DNA of 64,000 nt from Spinacia oleracea. Its lineage: Eukaryota > Streptophyta > Magnoliopsida > Caryophyllales > Amaranthaceae. The notes beneath the pieces were generated by a model that worked only from the letters and a program-made list of their open reading frames with translations, had not been told where the DNA came from and made no database searches. Shown in pieces: positions 1-10,116 of this stretch (position 1 is its first letter; the number at the start of each line of letters is the position of its first letter). The translations under genes and the position numbers were made by a program. The DNA lies in contig NC_079487.1 of assembly GCF_020520425.1 (NCBI RefSeq), positions 105,372,141 to 105,436,140 of the forward strand, read 5' to 3'.

Positions 1-1111
1 ATCCATAAATACGTAGTATCCTACATCACTCATCAAGTGTACGGTGAACCATACAGCTCATCTGTGGAACTCATAATTCTTCAAATATACGAGCACAGTT
101 TTTACTTTTTACTTTTTACTTTTTACTTTTTACCTCCCTCTGTAAAACTATACATCCTTAACGACCCAAACTGTAATGCAAATGCAACAGAGTTGTGATA
201 AAAAGGTCCTTGCCTGCTTAATTACATCATGATTCATGTGTACATTGTTTCAGCTCCAACCTCTTGAGTCTTGTCCCTGCTGAAAACCAAAATAGAAGAG
301 AACATGTTGATTACAGGGAGCAGCATTGCAAGACAGTGCCTAAACGGCAAATAGGAGTTTACAGAACTATGCACGTATCAATCAAAAGCCATAATGTAGA
401 CTGTCATATACATATACTCGTATCAAAAAGGTTAATTACGGAGAATTGATTTAAGTACTTTAATCATCAAAAAGGGGAAGAGTACAGTACTAGTGTGCTC
501 TTATGGATCACGTGATAGTTTAGGAAAGAACATCTTAAGAGAATGCTTCAACTGGAGTTGATGACTAATGATTAGGAGAACAAATAAGAGAATCAGAGGG
601 TGACACATAAACTACTTCTCAAGTAGGATGATGTGAGGACTGAGGAGGGAAGGATCATTATAACACTCTTTTTTGGGGGTAGGTTGACCCTTTCAAATGG
701 AAATAAGACTTCATAAAAGACCAAATGGTAGATAGCATGTCAAAAGTCATGAAACAAAACCTCATATTAAACAAGTTTTAAATGCTTCAAACAGAAGTGA
801 AAGAAAAAAAAAAAAAAAACACCCACAACTTAACACAATTTTTGAACTTAACCCATATATAGTCATAAAACCAGAATGAGAACTATTGTCAGGGGAGAGA
901 CAGAGAGGAGTAACTATTAATAAACTAATGGACTAAAAAATAAAGCTGATAACAGAGTAACAATTGTTAAACAGTTGCAGTTACTCACATGAAATTCCAA
1001 TGCAGAAATCCTAGACATTCAAGTTCGTGCCAGAGAAACTCTATCAGAAATCTGTCTTGAAGAAGCAAGATCATCAATGCACAAAAACAACAGCCACATT
1101 AAGCAAAATCA
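1..1111. other. 3' flank of the helicase gene, no gene seen
   Basis: AT-rich sequence downstream of the RH21-type gene. It presumably holds that gene's 3'UTR near 1000-1111. A short (TTTTTAC)n microsatellite lies at about 99-133 and an A-run near 806-820. The small open frame at 264-449 has no recognisable domain or coding character, so I do not call it. Confidence 0.5.
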
Positions 1112-3271
1112 TCAATGCACAAAAACAGTCTCATTGCGCCTGGGAGGTCTATCAGGAATTGATCCAGGTTTGAACTTTGATGCTTCATGTCTTGCAAGTT
1201 CAGGTGGAACAGGACTATTACTCTGAGTAAGCATCTGCTTCAGATCATAAAAGACATCAGTGTCATGCAAAGTCAAAAATGTTGTCGCTACACCAGTTTT
1301 CCCAGCTCTTCCAGTACGACCAATACGATGTGTGTACATCTCTATATTCCCAGGCATATCATAATTTATCACATGAGCAACATCAGGTATATCAATACCA
1401 CGTCCTGCAACATCTGTTGCAACCATCACATTGTATCTCTTGGTCCTGAAACCTTCAAGGCTTATTTCTCTCTGTTCCTGGGATTTCCCACCATGCAATG
1501 TCGTGACTCGGTAACCTGATTTGTCCAAATTTTTGGAAAGCACGTCAGCAGTTTTCTTGGTGTTAACAAACACTATAGCTGTCTTATCACCCAACTCATC
1601 AAGCTGTCTTTGTAGCTTATAAGTTTTTTCTGAATCCTTTGTCATGATCACATGTTGTGTGATGAGCTCAGTAGCTTTCCCAGCCGTACCAATAGTCACC
1701 ACCACAGGATTCCTCAAATACTTCCTGGCAAGCCGCTCTACAGCAGGTGGCATAGTGGCACTGAACATATACGTGGTACGGTATATCTTTTTCTCGTCAA
1801 GCTCCTCTTCTTCATTCTCAGGCTTCATATTACTTGAAGGCATTGCTTCTAGCACACCGACAACCTGGGGCTCGAAACCCATATCTATCATTCGATCAGC
1901 CTCGTCAAGAACAACATAATTGCACTGGTTTAGAACAACATAACGTCTTTCCAGACAATCCAAGAGACGTCCAGGGGTTGCGATAACGATTTCACATCCC
2001 TGTCTAATTTTGAATCCTTGCTCCTCAATGGATTGTCCACCAACAATAGAGACAACCTTAATCCCCAGATAGTGGGCAAATTTAACAGTCTCCTCTTCAA
2101 TCTGTTGTGCTAATTCACGAGTAGGGGCCATAACCACAGCATAAGGACCCTCAGCCTCGTTCTCTTCAGTAATTGGTGGCAGCCTAGTTATATAAGCCAA
2201 CATAGGAAGAACAAAAGCAGCAGTCTTACCCGAACCAGTCTCTGCAACGCCAATGACATCTCGTTGTTGGAGACCTAAAGGGATAGCTGCCATCTGGATA
2301 GGGGATGGGGTCTTGTAGCCAGCTCGCTCCACAGCTTTCAATAGCTCCGAAGTCAGTTTACTCTCCAACCAATTTCTCATTGGCTTGGGAATCTTAGATC
2401 CTTTGTAAGATATGTTAAAGTCTTCCCTGAAAATTCTCCAGTCCCTCTCAGTCATTTCTTCAAGCCTCTTGTCAGACCAGTGGCGGTCAACCTTCATATC
2501 ATGGCCCTCATATGATTCAGCAGCTTGCTCCCGGCGACGTTGTGCAGCAGCATCCTCAGGCCCCTCTTCTGTACCATCCTTTTTGCGAATTTCATCGCGC
2601 AACTCAACTTCGTTTTTGACAGCTAGCTTCTTCTGCTCCCTACGATCTATTCCAGCTCGGAAACCTCTACCAAACAGGAGCTGAGCCTCGTGAGGATTCT
2701 GATACAGAGCATTCATGTCACGGGAGGTGTCCTCTGTGTTCTCCCAATCAAAAGAGAAGCGAAACTTCTCACTGGGCTTAATCACACGCTTCTTAGGTTT
2801 CTTAGAACCTAAATACTGTTCCTTAATAAGCTCCAGTTCCTTTTCCCTCTCCCTTTCAGACAACTTCTCTAGCCTTGCCCGATCCCGAGTTTTGCTCTCC
2901 TCTTCTCGTTCCTTCTCACGATTCCTCCTTTCAATGTCACGATCCCTCTCCCGGTCACGATCCCTTTCTCGCACACGGTCCCTGTCTCGGTCACGGTTAC
3001 GGTCATGATCACGGTCACGATCGCGGTCCCGGTCATGGTCCCGGGATGAGCGATGATAGGAAGAATCAGAGGATCGGATATCAGCAGATCGGCCTTGAAG
3101 AAGCTCCTCAGCACGGCGTTTCTGTTCGGCAACTTCTTCTTGCCTTTTTTGCAGAGCTAACTGCTCTCTCTGCGCTTTAGTCAAAAAGACTGGCTTCGCA
3201 TTGTTAGAACTGGTATTAGCCACCGCAACAGAGGCAACCACACTGGCAACTTCCTCTAAGGGTCTCTTCAT
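1112..3271 (-). CDS. RH21: DEAD-box ATP-dependent RNA helicase, PRP28/RH21 type
   Basis: A single-exon 719-aa protein. The N-terminal ~160 residues are highly charged, with an Arg-Asp/Arg-Glu repeat tract at about 77-125, as in plant and animal U5-100K/PRP28 proteins. The helicase core follows with every motif readable: AETGSGKT at 343-350 (Walker A), PTRELAQQ at 383-390, TPGR at 432-435, DEAD at 456-459, SAT at 504-506, [10 protein letters not shown] near 618-627 and HRIGRTGR at 648-655. From family knowledge, PRP28 exchanges U1 for U6 snRNA at the 5' splice site and is a nuclear U5 snRNP component. Length matches Arabidopsis RH21 (about 730 aa). The ATG at 3271 opens the frame just before the conserved MKRP start. 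No breaks are seen and the gene should be functional. Confidence 0.95.
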   Translation of the reverse strand: MKRPLEEVASVVASVAVANTSSNNAKPVFLTKAQREQLALQKRQEEVAEQKRRAEELLQGRSADIRSSDSSYHRSSRDHDRDRDRDRDHDRNRDRDRDRVRERDRDRERDRDIERRNREKEREEESKTRDRARLEKLSEREREKELELIKEQYLGSKKPKKRVIKPSEKFRFSFDWENTEDTSRDMNALYQNPHEAQLLFGRGFRAGIDRREQKKLAVKNEVELRDEIRKKDGTEEGPEDAAAQRRREQAAESYEGHDMKVDRHWSDKRLEEMTERDWRIFREDFNISYKGSKIPKPMRNWLESKLTSELLKAVERAGYKTPSPIQMAAIPLGLQQRDVIGVAETGSGKTAAFVLPMLAYITRLPPITEENEAEGPYAVVMAPTRELAQQIEEETVKFAHYLGIKVVSIVGGQSIEEQGFKIRQGCEIVIATPGRLLDCLERRYVVLNQCNYVVLDEADRMIDMGFEPQVVGVLEAMPSSNMKPENEEEELDEKKIYRTTYMFSATMPPAVERLARKYLRNPVVVTIGTAGKATELITQHVIMTKDSEKTYKLQRQLDELGDKTAIVFVNTKKTADVLSKNLDKSGYRVTTLHGGKSQEQREISLEGFRTKRYNVMVATDVAGRGIDIPDVAHVINYDMPGNIEMYTHRIGRTGRAGKTGVATTFLTLHDTDVFYDLKQMLTQSNSPVPPELARHEASKFKPGSIPDRPPRRNETVFVH

Positions 3272-4700
3272 GGTATTGAATTTATGTATGGCTTGTGTTT
3301 ATTGAAAAAGAACCAAACATCTGGACAGAATCAACACACAAAAATTCAGTACAAATTGATATCCAATAGTTGTTGAAAGATGTACCCTCATTCAATAGAA
3401 TATGAGTAATAGATAGCAACTGCACAGAGGTTCTTCAAACAGATTATATAAAGAAAACGGATATCTAAAGATTACACCATACTAGCTCAAGCCTTTCATG
3501 TTCATAAGCTATAATAAGGAATCACTAACATCTTATGATGACAACCATACTTACATGAAAGTTCAAAAGACAATAACCTAGTACCGAAAGCCAGAATATG
3601 CATATAACTTGGTCAACTTAATTATGAGACAGAGAAGACGATTAGATGAATACAAACAAGATATCCAACATACAGATCACCAAGCAATAATCATAAACGT
3701 ACTTACAAGGAAAAAAATGATATACAAACTTGGGAAACCTGTGCAGCGGTGCTACAGACTCTGAAGAAATACCAACATTGGATACAAGCAATCTGAAGAA
3801 CTATAAAGCTGCAGTTCACAACAAGGACTTCTTTATCACATCTATCAACTACTTCAACAAGGATGTCCATATTAAATAAATAAAGTCAGCAAGTAATGCA
3901 CCAGGCAATTAATTATGCTCGACTTACAAAACACTCAAATTTGTGAATGCCAACTAGCTAATGTGGTTAAACGCATCCAAGACCTAGGATCGAATATTGT
4001 CAAGTGCCCATACAGGATCCCCAAAACAAAAAAAATCTCAAATTTAAAACAAAGTTTCTTAAAGGCAGGCCAAGATAAAACAAAAAAAAAAAAAAAAAGC
4101 AAAATTCATCCCCATCAAGCCAAAATGTAGAAGTCTAGTATCCTCATTTCAAAAGTGCTAGACTTTTAACTCAATAACCAATTACACCCAATCCCAATTT
4201 CAGGAGTACTAACGGCTTATGCAGACAATCGGGCACTCCCAAAAACCAATTTCAGAAAGAAACATGAGAAACCCCAAAATGTATTCAAGCAATAAGTTAT
4301 CGTAATCCATCAAATTGAAAGAAAAAACACATAACACAGAAATTGAAGTCGGGGAGTGAAAAAAGGGGTAAAACCCTAATGAACAAGAAATGCGAACCCA
4401 AATCAACATCCCAGTTGAGAAAACACATAAAAACCTACAAAATAAAACAATAAACCATTGAATTTTATACCAGTTAAGCAAATCATACAAACTCCAGAAA
4501 AAAAATTCAAGAAAGAAGTGTTAATTTATGGAGTAAAAAAACCTAGAAAAAAAATACAAAAATAATAGAGCAAATCATACGAACTAAGCTCAATAACAAA
4601 ATTCAGTAACGTACCAAAAGTTTGATTTGCGCGGTTTGCTATCTCTGTATTCGTTTTTGTTCCTCGAATTGGGGAAAGATGAATGAAGGTTGGAATGAAA
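3272..4700 (-). other. 5' leader and probable 5'UTR intron of the helicase gene
   Basis: Upstream of the helicase ATG there is no coding exon for 1.4 kb. On the minus strand a consensus-like donor (G|GTACGT) sits with its exon edge at 4615, and a plausible acceptor ends at about 3321 (TCTGTCCAG). This implies a roughly 1.3-kb 5'UTR intron, with transcription starting near 4680-4700 in the pyrimidine/AT-rich stretch. This is inferred from splice consensus only. The intron holds a SINE-like fragment at 3950-4035. Confidence 0.45.
3950..4035 (+). mobile_element. tRNA-derived SINE-like fragment
   Basis: A tRNA-like head with an A-box-like TAGCTAATGTGGTTAAACGC and a B-box-like GGATCGAATATTG about 30 bp later, followed by a short tail and an A-rich run (AACAAAAAAAATC). 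This matches the layout of plant tRNA-derived SINEs. It cannot fold as an intact tRNA and no clear target duplication was found. It lies in the putative 5'UTR intron of the helicase gene. Confidence 0.4.
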
Positions 4701-5202
4701 ATTTGTTCTCCGTATTTAAAGGTTAGAGTCGGTTAAGCAAATGCCTATACGGCTATACTCCGTAATTCTTAAACGAAGGTCCACACATTAAATTTATTAT
4801 ACACCATGTCTAAATAAAGATCAATAATTTGATAATTATTTGTTTTAATGTGTTTATTAAAATTATAATGAAAAATCTTGGGTTGGTACGGAAATGGGAT
4901 GATATCAAATTGGTGTTATAGTATATATTGTGCTGAAATAATATGAATTTTAAGGTATCACTCTCTTTTAAAATAAAGGGTAACTTTGATTGAAAAATGG
5001 TTATTATATCTAAAAAAAATTAGTGTTTAATTTATTATAGACATTATGTAAACAATAAAGGTCACTATGTATGTAAAAGGAGCGCTAGAATAAATTGTTG
5101 GTTTCAGGTCCACTGTAATATTATTGTGGAGTAGGTTCATGCAAGGATTTCTTAATTTTATGTTTCTTTCATTTTCGCCATGCTCTTATAAAATAGAACA
5201 GG

Positions 5203-6080
5203 TAAGGGTGTAAACGAGTAGAACCAACTCGATTATTACCTTATTCAAGTTCATGTTATTTAACTTAGACGAGCTTAAGTCAAAGCTTTTGACAGAGATT
5301 AAAAAAAAATGTTTAACCTCGATTCATTTAGGAATACTGTATTCGGGAACGGTCCGTGGAACTTTCACTCATTTATTAATCGAATCGGGTTCATAAACGA
5401 GTTTATGATTAAACAAAATGAATTAAGAGTTCTACACTTTGTGCTTCTCAATTTCCTTTTTGTTTTAATAATCAAATTAACTCATTGATATAAAGTCATA
5501 CGACATCTACACAAGAATTAAATCTAACAAATACGTAATACATAACAATCGAATCAAACAAAAACTTTCTTTCACCATAGCTAAGATCGTAGTAAATCAA
5601 ACATTTTGTATACCCTCAATTTTCCTTGTCCAATATCAAACTTTGGAATTTGGAATATTGATTGTTTTTCCTAATTCTATGGAGTTTTTTAAATTAAAAA
5701 AGCTGTAAAATATGAAGATCTGGCGCTTTACACCTTACCATGTAATTTTTTCCCCTTTGCAAATGTGTTTTGTGATATACACGAATTAAAAATTATAGTT
5801 TTGTTTTTAAATTTCTTGTATTGTATAATTTATTTTGTTGGAGGTTAAAAGTCAAAATATGATTTAAATATGGTAAATTTGATCATGAATATAAATAGAA
5901 GAATTTATTCATGAACTTAAATGAACGAGCATACATATGCTCATGTTGAAGCTCATTTATTAAACGAGCTTCAAACGTTGTTCAACCTCTTCTCATTTAT
6001 TAAATAAATTGAACATGAATGAACTTTAGCCAAGGTCGAGTCGAGTAGTTTATTAAAATATCGACTCATTTACACCCCTA
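5203..6080. mobile_element. hAT-like non-autonomous TIR element
   Basis: The ends are inverted: left TAAGGGTGTAAACGAGT and right (reverse complement) TAGGGGTGTAAATGAGTC. The interior carries repeated ACGAGC/CTCGTT-type motifs and no coding capacity. Terminal TAGGGGTGT sequences are typical of plant hAT MITE-like elements. An exact 8-bp target duplication could not be confirmed, so the limits are approximate. Confidence 0.5.
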
Positions 6081-6126
6081 AAAAGATTATTCAATAGGTG
6101 TATCCTAGAACCCGTATTCACCAAAG

Positions 6127-6169
<43 letters not shown>

Positions 6170-6619
6170 TGTACCCGTATTTGGTCACCCTTCAGATTTG
6201 GTAACATATGTTTAGAAATCCCTATAAAAAAAAAGTTACACTACTAATGTGGTAATGTTGAAGCAAGAGGCAAACCTGTTTTAAGGACTATTCTTGTATG
6301 GACCTGGAACATGATTATAGGAGCCAATAATTTTCTCTAGCAATCTTCTTACGTGCACATTGAAGTATTGAACTTTATTGTTTACATAGTGATTAGAATA
6401 AGACTCAATTCAATTTGACATACATTGTTTGAATTTAACTGAGCTTATTTAAACTTATTTTATCTGGAAAAAAAACCTTACTTTTTGTGAAGTAAAGTTA
6501 TTTGGGTGTGAAAATGTCTGTAAAAAGAACTTATTTTTTCTGACTTTATAATATCTGAACTTAAATGAACTTATTTTATCTTAAATAAGTCAAAATAAAT
6601 CAAACAAAAATGAGACGTA
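6081..6619. repeat. AT-rich intergenic DNA with a 37-bp poly(A) tract
   Basis: Contains an uninterrupted A-run at 6130-6166. Around 6420-6605 there are several inverted AACTTATTT/AAATAAGT motifs that look like a degraded relative of the TIR element starting at 6620. No gene is seen. Confidence 0.5.
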
Positions 6620-8082
6620 GGCCCTGTTTAGTTCACCTTATTTCTCCTGATCTGATCTGATCTGGTCTGGTCTGATCTGATCTGGTCTGGTCTGATCTGA
6701 TCTGATCTGAACTTATTTTTTCTGATCTGATATGATCTGATCTGATCTGATTCTTCATAATTAAGTTTAAAAAAATCTACATTTATTAATATTAAACGAC
6801 TTACGTGTAAAATAAATGTTACACAAATTTATAATATTGATATTATTTATTTGACTTTGCTCATGATTTAACTATTCCTTATATTAGATAGACCTAGATA
6901 TGATCTAGATAGATCGGTTATGATCTATACATATAAGTTCTGATCTGAATATGATCTGTACAGATCGATTCTAATCTGGACATGATTTGTAAAGATCGAT
7001 TCTGATATGGACATGATTTGTACAGATCTGATCTGTTTGGACATGATCAGTTCTGATCGGAACATGATCTGTACAGTTCAGTTCTGATCTAGACATGATC
7101 TGTACAGTTCAGTTCTGATCAGGACAATATCTGTACAAATCAGTTCTGATCTGAACATGATCTGTACAGTTCAGTTCTGATCTGGACATGATCTGTACAT
7201 ATCAGTTCTGATCTGGACATAATCTGTACTGATCAATTGTACAGACCAGTTCTGATCTAGACATGAGCTATACAGTTCAGTTCTGTTCTGGACATGATCT
7301 GTACAGATCAGGTCTGATCTAGACATCATCTGTACATATCAGTTCTGATCTGGTCATGATCTGTACAGACCAGTTCTGATCTGGTCATGATCACTATTAA
7401 TCAATTCTGATATGGACATATCAATTCCGATCTGAACATAATCTGTACAGAGTCGATATCTAGACCAGTGATAAATCTGGACATATCGATTCTGATCTGG
7501 ACATGATCTGTACAAATCGGTTTTGATCTGAACATAATGGTTATGTAAGAATTGGTTCTGATGTAGACAAGATCTTTGCAGATTTGAACATGATCTGGAC
7601 ATGATCTGTACAGATCAGTTATGATATGGATATTATCTGATTCTATCGGTTCTGGTCTAGATATATACTCCGTAATAGTTTTGATCTATAAAAATCAGTT
7701 TTGATATGGACATGATCTGATCATATCGTTTCTGATCTGGACTTATAATGGTTTTAATTTGGACATGATGAATTTGAATGTTTTGTTAATATTTTTTTAT
7801 GTCTTAAGTAATAGATTTTAATTGCACCGACAACAAAATTCTTTTTTATTAAAGCAATAATAGTATTAAATATTAAATATAATAACAATGATATAAATAA
7901 TAATAATCATAATCATCATAATAATCTGGTCTGATCTGATCTGATCTGATCTGATCTGATCTGATTTGGTCTGGTCTGATCAGATCTGAACTTATTTTTT
8001 CTGATCTAGTCTGGTCTGGTCTAATCTGATTAAATCTGAAATAAGTAATAAGGTCCTGAAATAAGGTGAACTAAACAGGGCC
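6620..8082. mobile_element. TIR element filled with CTGAT-type satellite
   Basis: The termini are perfect 25-bp inverted repeats beginning GGCCCTGTTTAGTTCACC (left 6620-6644, right ending 8082). Inside are (CTGAT)n-type arrays near both ends (about 6649-6750 and 7926-8030). The centre (about 6900-7740) is a degenerate tandem array with a ~31-bp unit of the form CAGTTCTGATCTGGACATGA plus TCTGTACAGAT. No transposase is encoded. The flanks read GTA and TTA, which may be a decayed 3-bp target duplication of the PIF/Harbinger (Tourist) type. Superfamily assignment is tentative. Confidence 0.65.
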
Positions 8083-8382
8083 TTAAACATCAATTTTCTT
8101 AGATATAGTAGTAACCATTTTTGAATCAGGGTAACTTTTTTTTTTTGTAAAAGTAAAATTTGTTTTAAAATCACATTATTCAAGCACAACTTGAATTAAT
8201 TAACGACACCAATTTCATTTTTTTTCATAATACCCTAATAAAACGTGCAAACATAAATTAGAAGCAAGTTATTGATTTTATTTGTTAGGCATGGTCTACA
8301 AAATAAATTTAGTTGAGGATAGATCCATTTAAGAATTGGTGTCTATTTAAAATATTCATTCGCATTCTATTTTGTTATTTAA

Positions 8383-8660
8383 TCCCTTATACATAAAATA
8401 TAATTTGTCCTAGTTTTATAGTCTTGTTTCACTAAAAACACGAGTTTTAAGAAAAGTGAAATATAGTGTATGAAAAGTGAAATATAATGTACGGGAAAGT
8501 AGAATATAGTGTATGAAAAAGTAAGAGAGTGCATGAAAAAGTGTAAATGTGAAATATAATCTATGAGAAAGTGAGAAAGTTAATGACCAAAAATAAAAAC
8601 ATGACTAAATTTGAGCCGCACAAAATAGAATATAAGATTATAAAATTGGGACAGAGGGAG
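8383..8660. mobile_element. degenerate Stowaway-like MITE
   Basis: The right end GGGACAGAGGGAG is followed by TA. The left side (TCCCTTATACATAAAATATAAT...) is a poor inverted match to it. This is the typical CTCCCTCYGTCCC Stowaway (Tc1/mariner) terminus, here eroded on the left. No coding content. Confidence 0.4.
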
Positions 8661-8801
8661 TAGTAGATAAGGTTATGTGGTCATAGCCTTATCGGTAATC
8701 TCTTAGAAAAAATGTTTAACCACTAGTTCAGCAATAAATTTAAACTGTACGGACTAACAAAACATTGTAATTGGGAAACGAAAAAAGAGAATTGGAAGAT
8801 A

Positions 8802-9132
8802 CTCCCTCCGTAATTATTTAAGAGATACACTTAATTGGCGGGACACGGATATTAAGAAAAAGAATTGAATGAAATAAAGTAATAAAACAAGTGGGGTTGG
8901 GGTAGATATTTTAATAAGTAAAACAAGTGGGGGACCATGTCTTTTTAGAGGGGTGGGGGTAGGGTGTAGTTCTGAAATTATTTGTTTAATAGGGTGGTGG
9001 GACATAAGATATATTAGATAGATTATTTAATTAGATGGTGGGGTTGATAAATTACTAAAATTAACAAGTGTATCTCTTAAATAAATACGGCCGGAAAAGA
9101 CAAGTGTATCCCTTAAATAAATACGGAGGAAG
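8802..9132. mobile_element. Stowaway-like MITE
   Basis: Inverted termini CTCCCTCCGTAATTATTTAA (left) and the complement of AAATAAATACGGAGGAAG (right), flanked on both sides by TA (8800-8801 and 9133-9134), as expected for Tc1/mariner insertions. The right terminus is internally duplicated: ACAAGTGTATCYCTTAAATA occurs at about 9064 and again at about 9100. No coding capacity. Confidence 0.7.
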
Positions 9133-9295
9133 TAGCAAAATAAAAACAGTAATTGGGAGATGGTCAATAATGGATACATGGTGAGTTCCTTTACAAGTTA
9201 TGACAATGAATTCATTTTGAGCTCTTTCGGTACAGAAATCTATAATCATTCTCTTCATTTATCCATTTAAACTAATGATGCATGAACATCGTAAC

Positions 9296-9400
9296 TTTTT
9301 TTTTTGTACGAATGAGCTACAAGGGCGAAAATGAGAATCGATCCCAGGATCACCTGGAACCGGGATGGACACTCTAACCTACTGAGCTATTCCTCTCTCT
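9296..9400 (-). mobile_element. tRNA-derived SINE with target duplication
   Basis: Read on the minus strand, it starts with a pyrimidine/purine leader followed by an A box TAGCTCAGTAGGTTAGAG and a B box GGATCGATTCTC, then a short body and an A-tail (T-run 9296-9305 on plus). Imperfect direct repeats flank it: CATGAACATCGTAAC at 9281-9295 and CATGAACTTCAGTA at 9401-9414. At about 105 bp it is a short SINE. It is not a tRNA gene, because no acceptor stem or complete cloverleaf is present. Confidence 0.7.
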
Positions 9401-9425
9401 CATGAACTTCAGTATATCGAAGAAC

Positions 9426-9664
9426 TATATGAACTCTTGGCTTCCGTCAATGAAAAGTATACGGGCAACACCACAAACTCCTAATCAACGCACCTGCAGA
9501 TATATGAACTCTTGGCTTCCGTCAATGAAAAGTACACGGCGTAATTTAGAAGGTGGACCATGGTGCACCTTAAGAACACTAGTATATATAATTGAAAGAA
9601 CATCCGGTTACGAGAAAAGAACATGAGTACTTTTATCACCACAAACTCCTAATCAACGCACCTG
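9426..9664. repeat. interleaved short direct repeats
   Basis: Two different units are each present twice. TATATGAACTCTTGGCTTCC, with a further ~19 bp, lies at 9426-9464 and 9501-9539. CACCACAAACTCCTAATCAA, with 8 further bp, lies at 9469-9496 and 9637-9664. No open frame of note crosses them. They look like the result of local duplication or template switching. Confidence 0.6.
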
Positions 9665-10116
9665 GAACCGCAAGGAGGAATGCAGAATGACCAATTCAAA
9701 GCATACGATACCCCTTTACGACCCAAACTGCCAAAGAAACAACTCAAGTCATAGACAAAAGGAAGGAAGTACTGCTAGATATACAACGACCCAAGCAAGA
9801 CGAGATAAAAAGCACATGTCATGCAAATTTGTAAGTTGGATAAATAGATTGCAATTTAACAGAGAGCACCAATCTACATCTATCTATGGAATTAATTTCT
9901 AGACAAGCTAATCTTCCAAAAGTCTACTGCCTCTGACCTCAACAACCAAAATCAAATTCTACACATAAAACTCTCATCCTAAAAGGCAACTGTTGTAAAG
10001 CTGCTGCTGTTATACCACATTATAGAAGCCACCAATTTCCTAACACAAATGTTGTGTGTGGCTTAACTTTCAACAGCCAGGGCACTAAATAAATCTAACA
10101 GTTACGCTCCACTTCC

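Noticed and set aside
2412..3180. Open frames opposite and out of frame with the helicase gene
   Set aside because: They are shadows of the Arg-Asp repeat tract and the conserved helicase sequence.
6649..8030. CRISPR-like or coding interpretation of the regular repeats
   Set aside because: Repeats are contiguous, degenerate and AT/CTGAT-based inside a eukaryotic TIR element. There are no unique spacers and no conserved frame.
9296..9400. Possible tRNA gene (A and B boxes present)
   Set aside because: No acceptor-stem pairing or complete anticodon arm; flanking direct repeats and an A-tail indicate a SINE.
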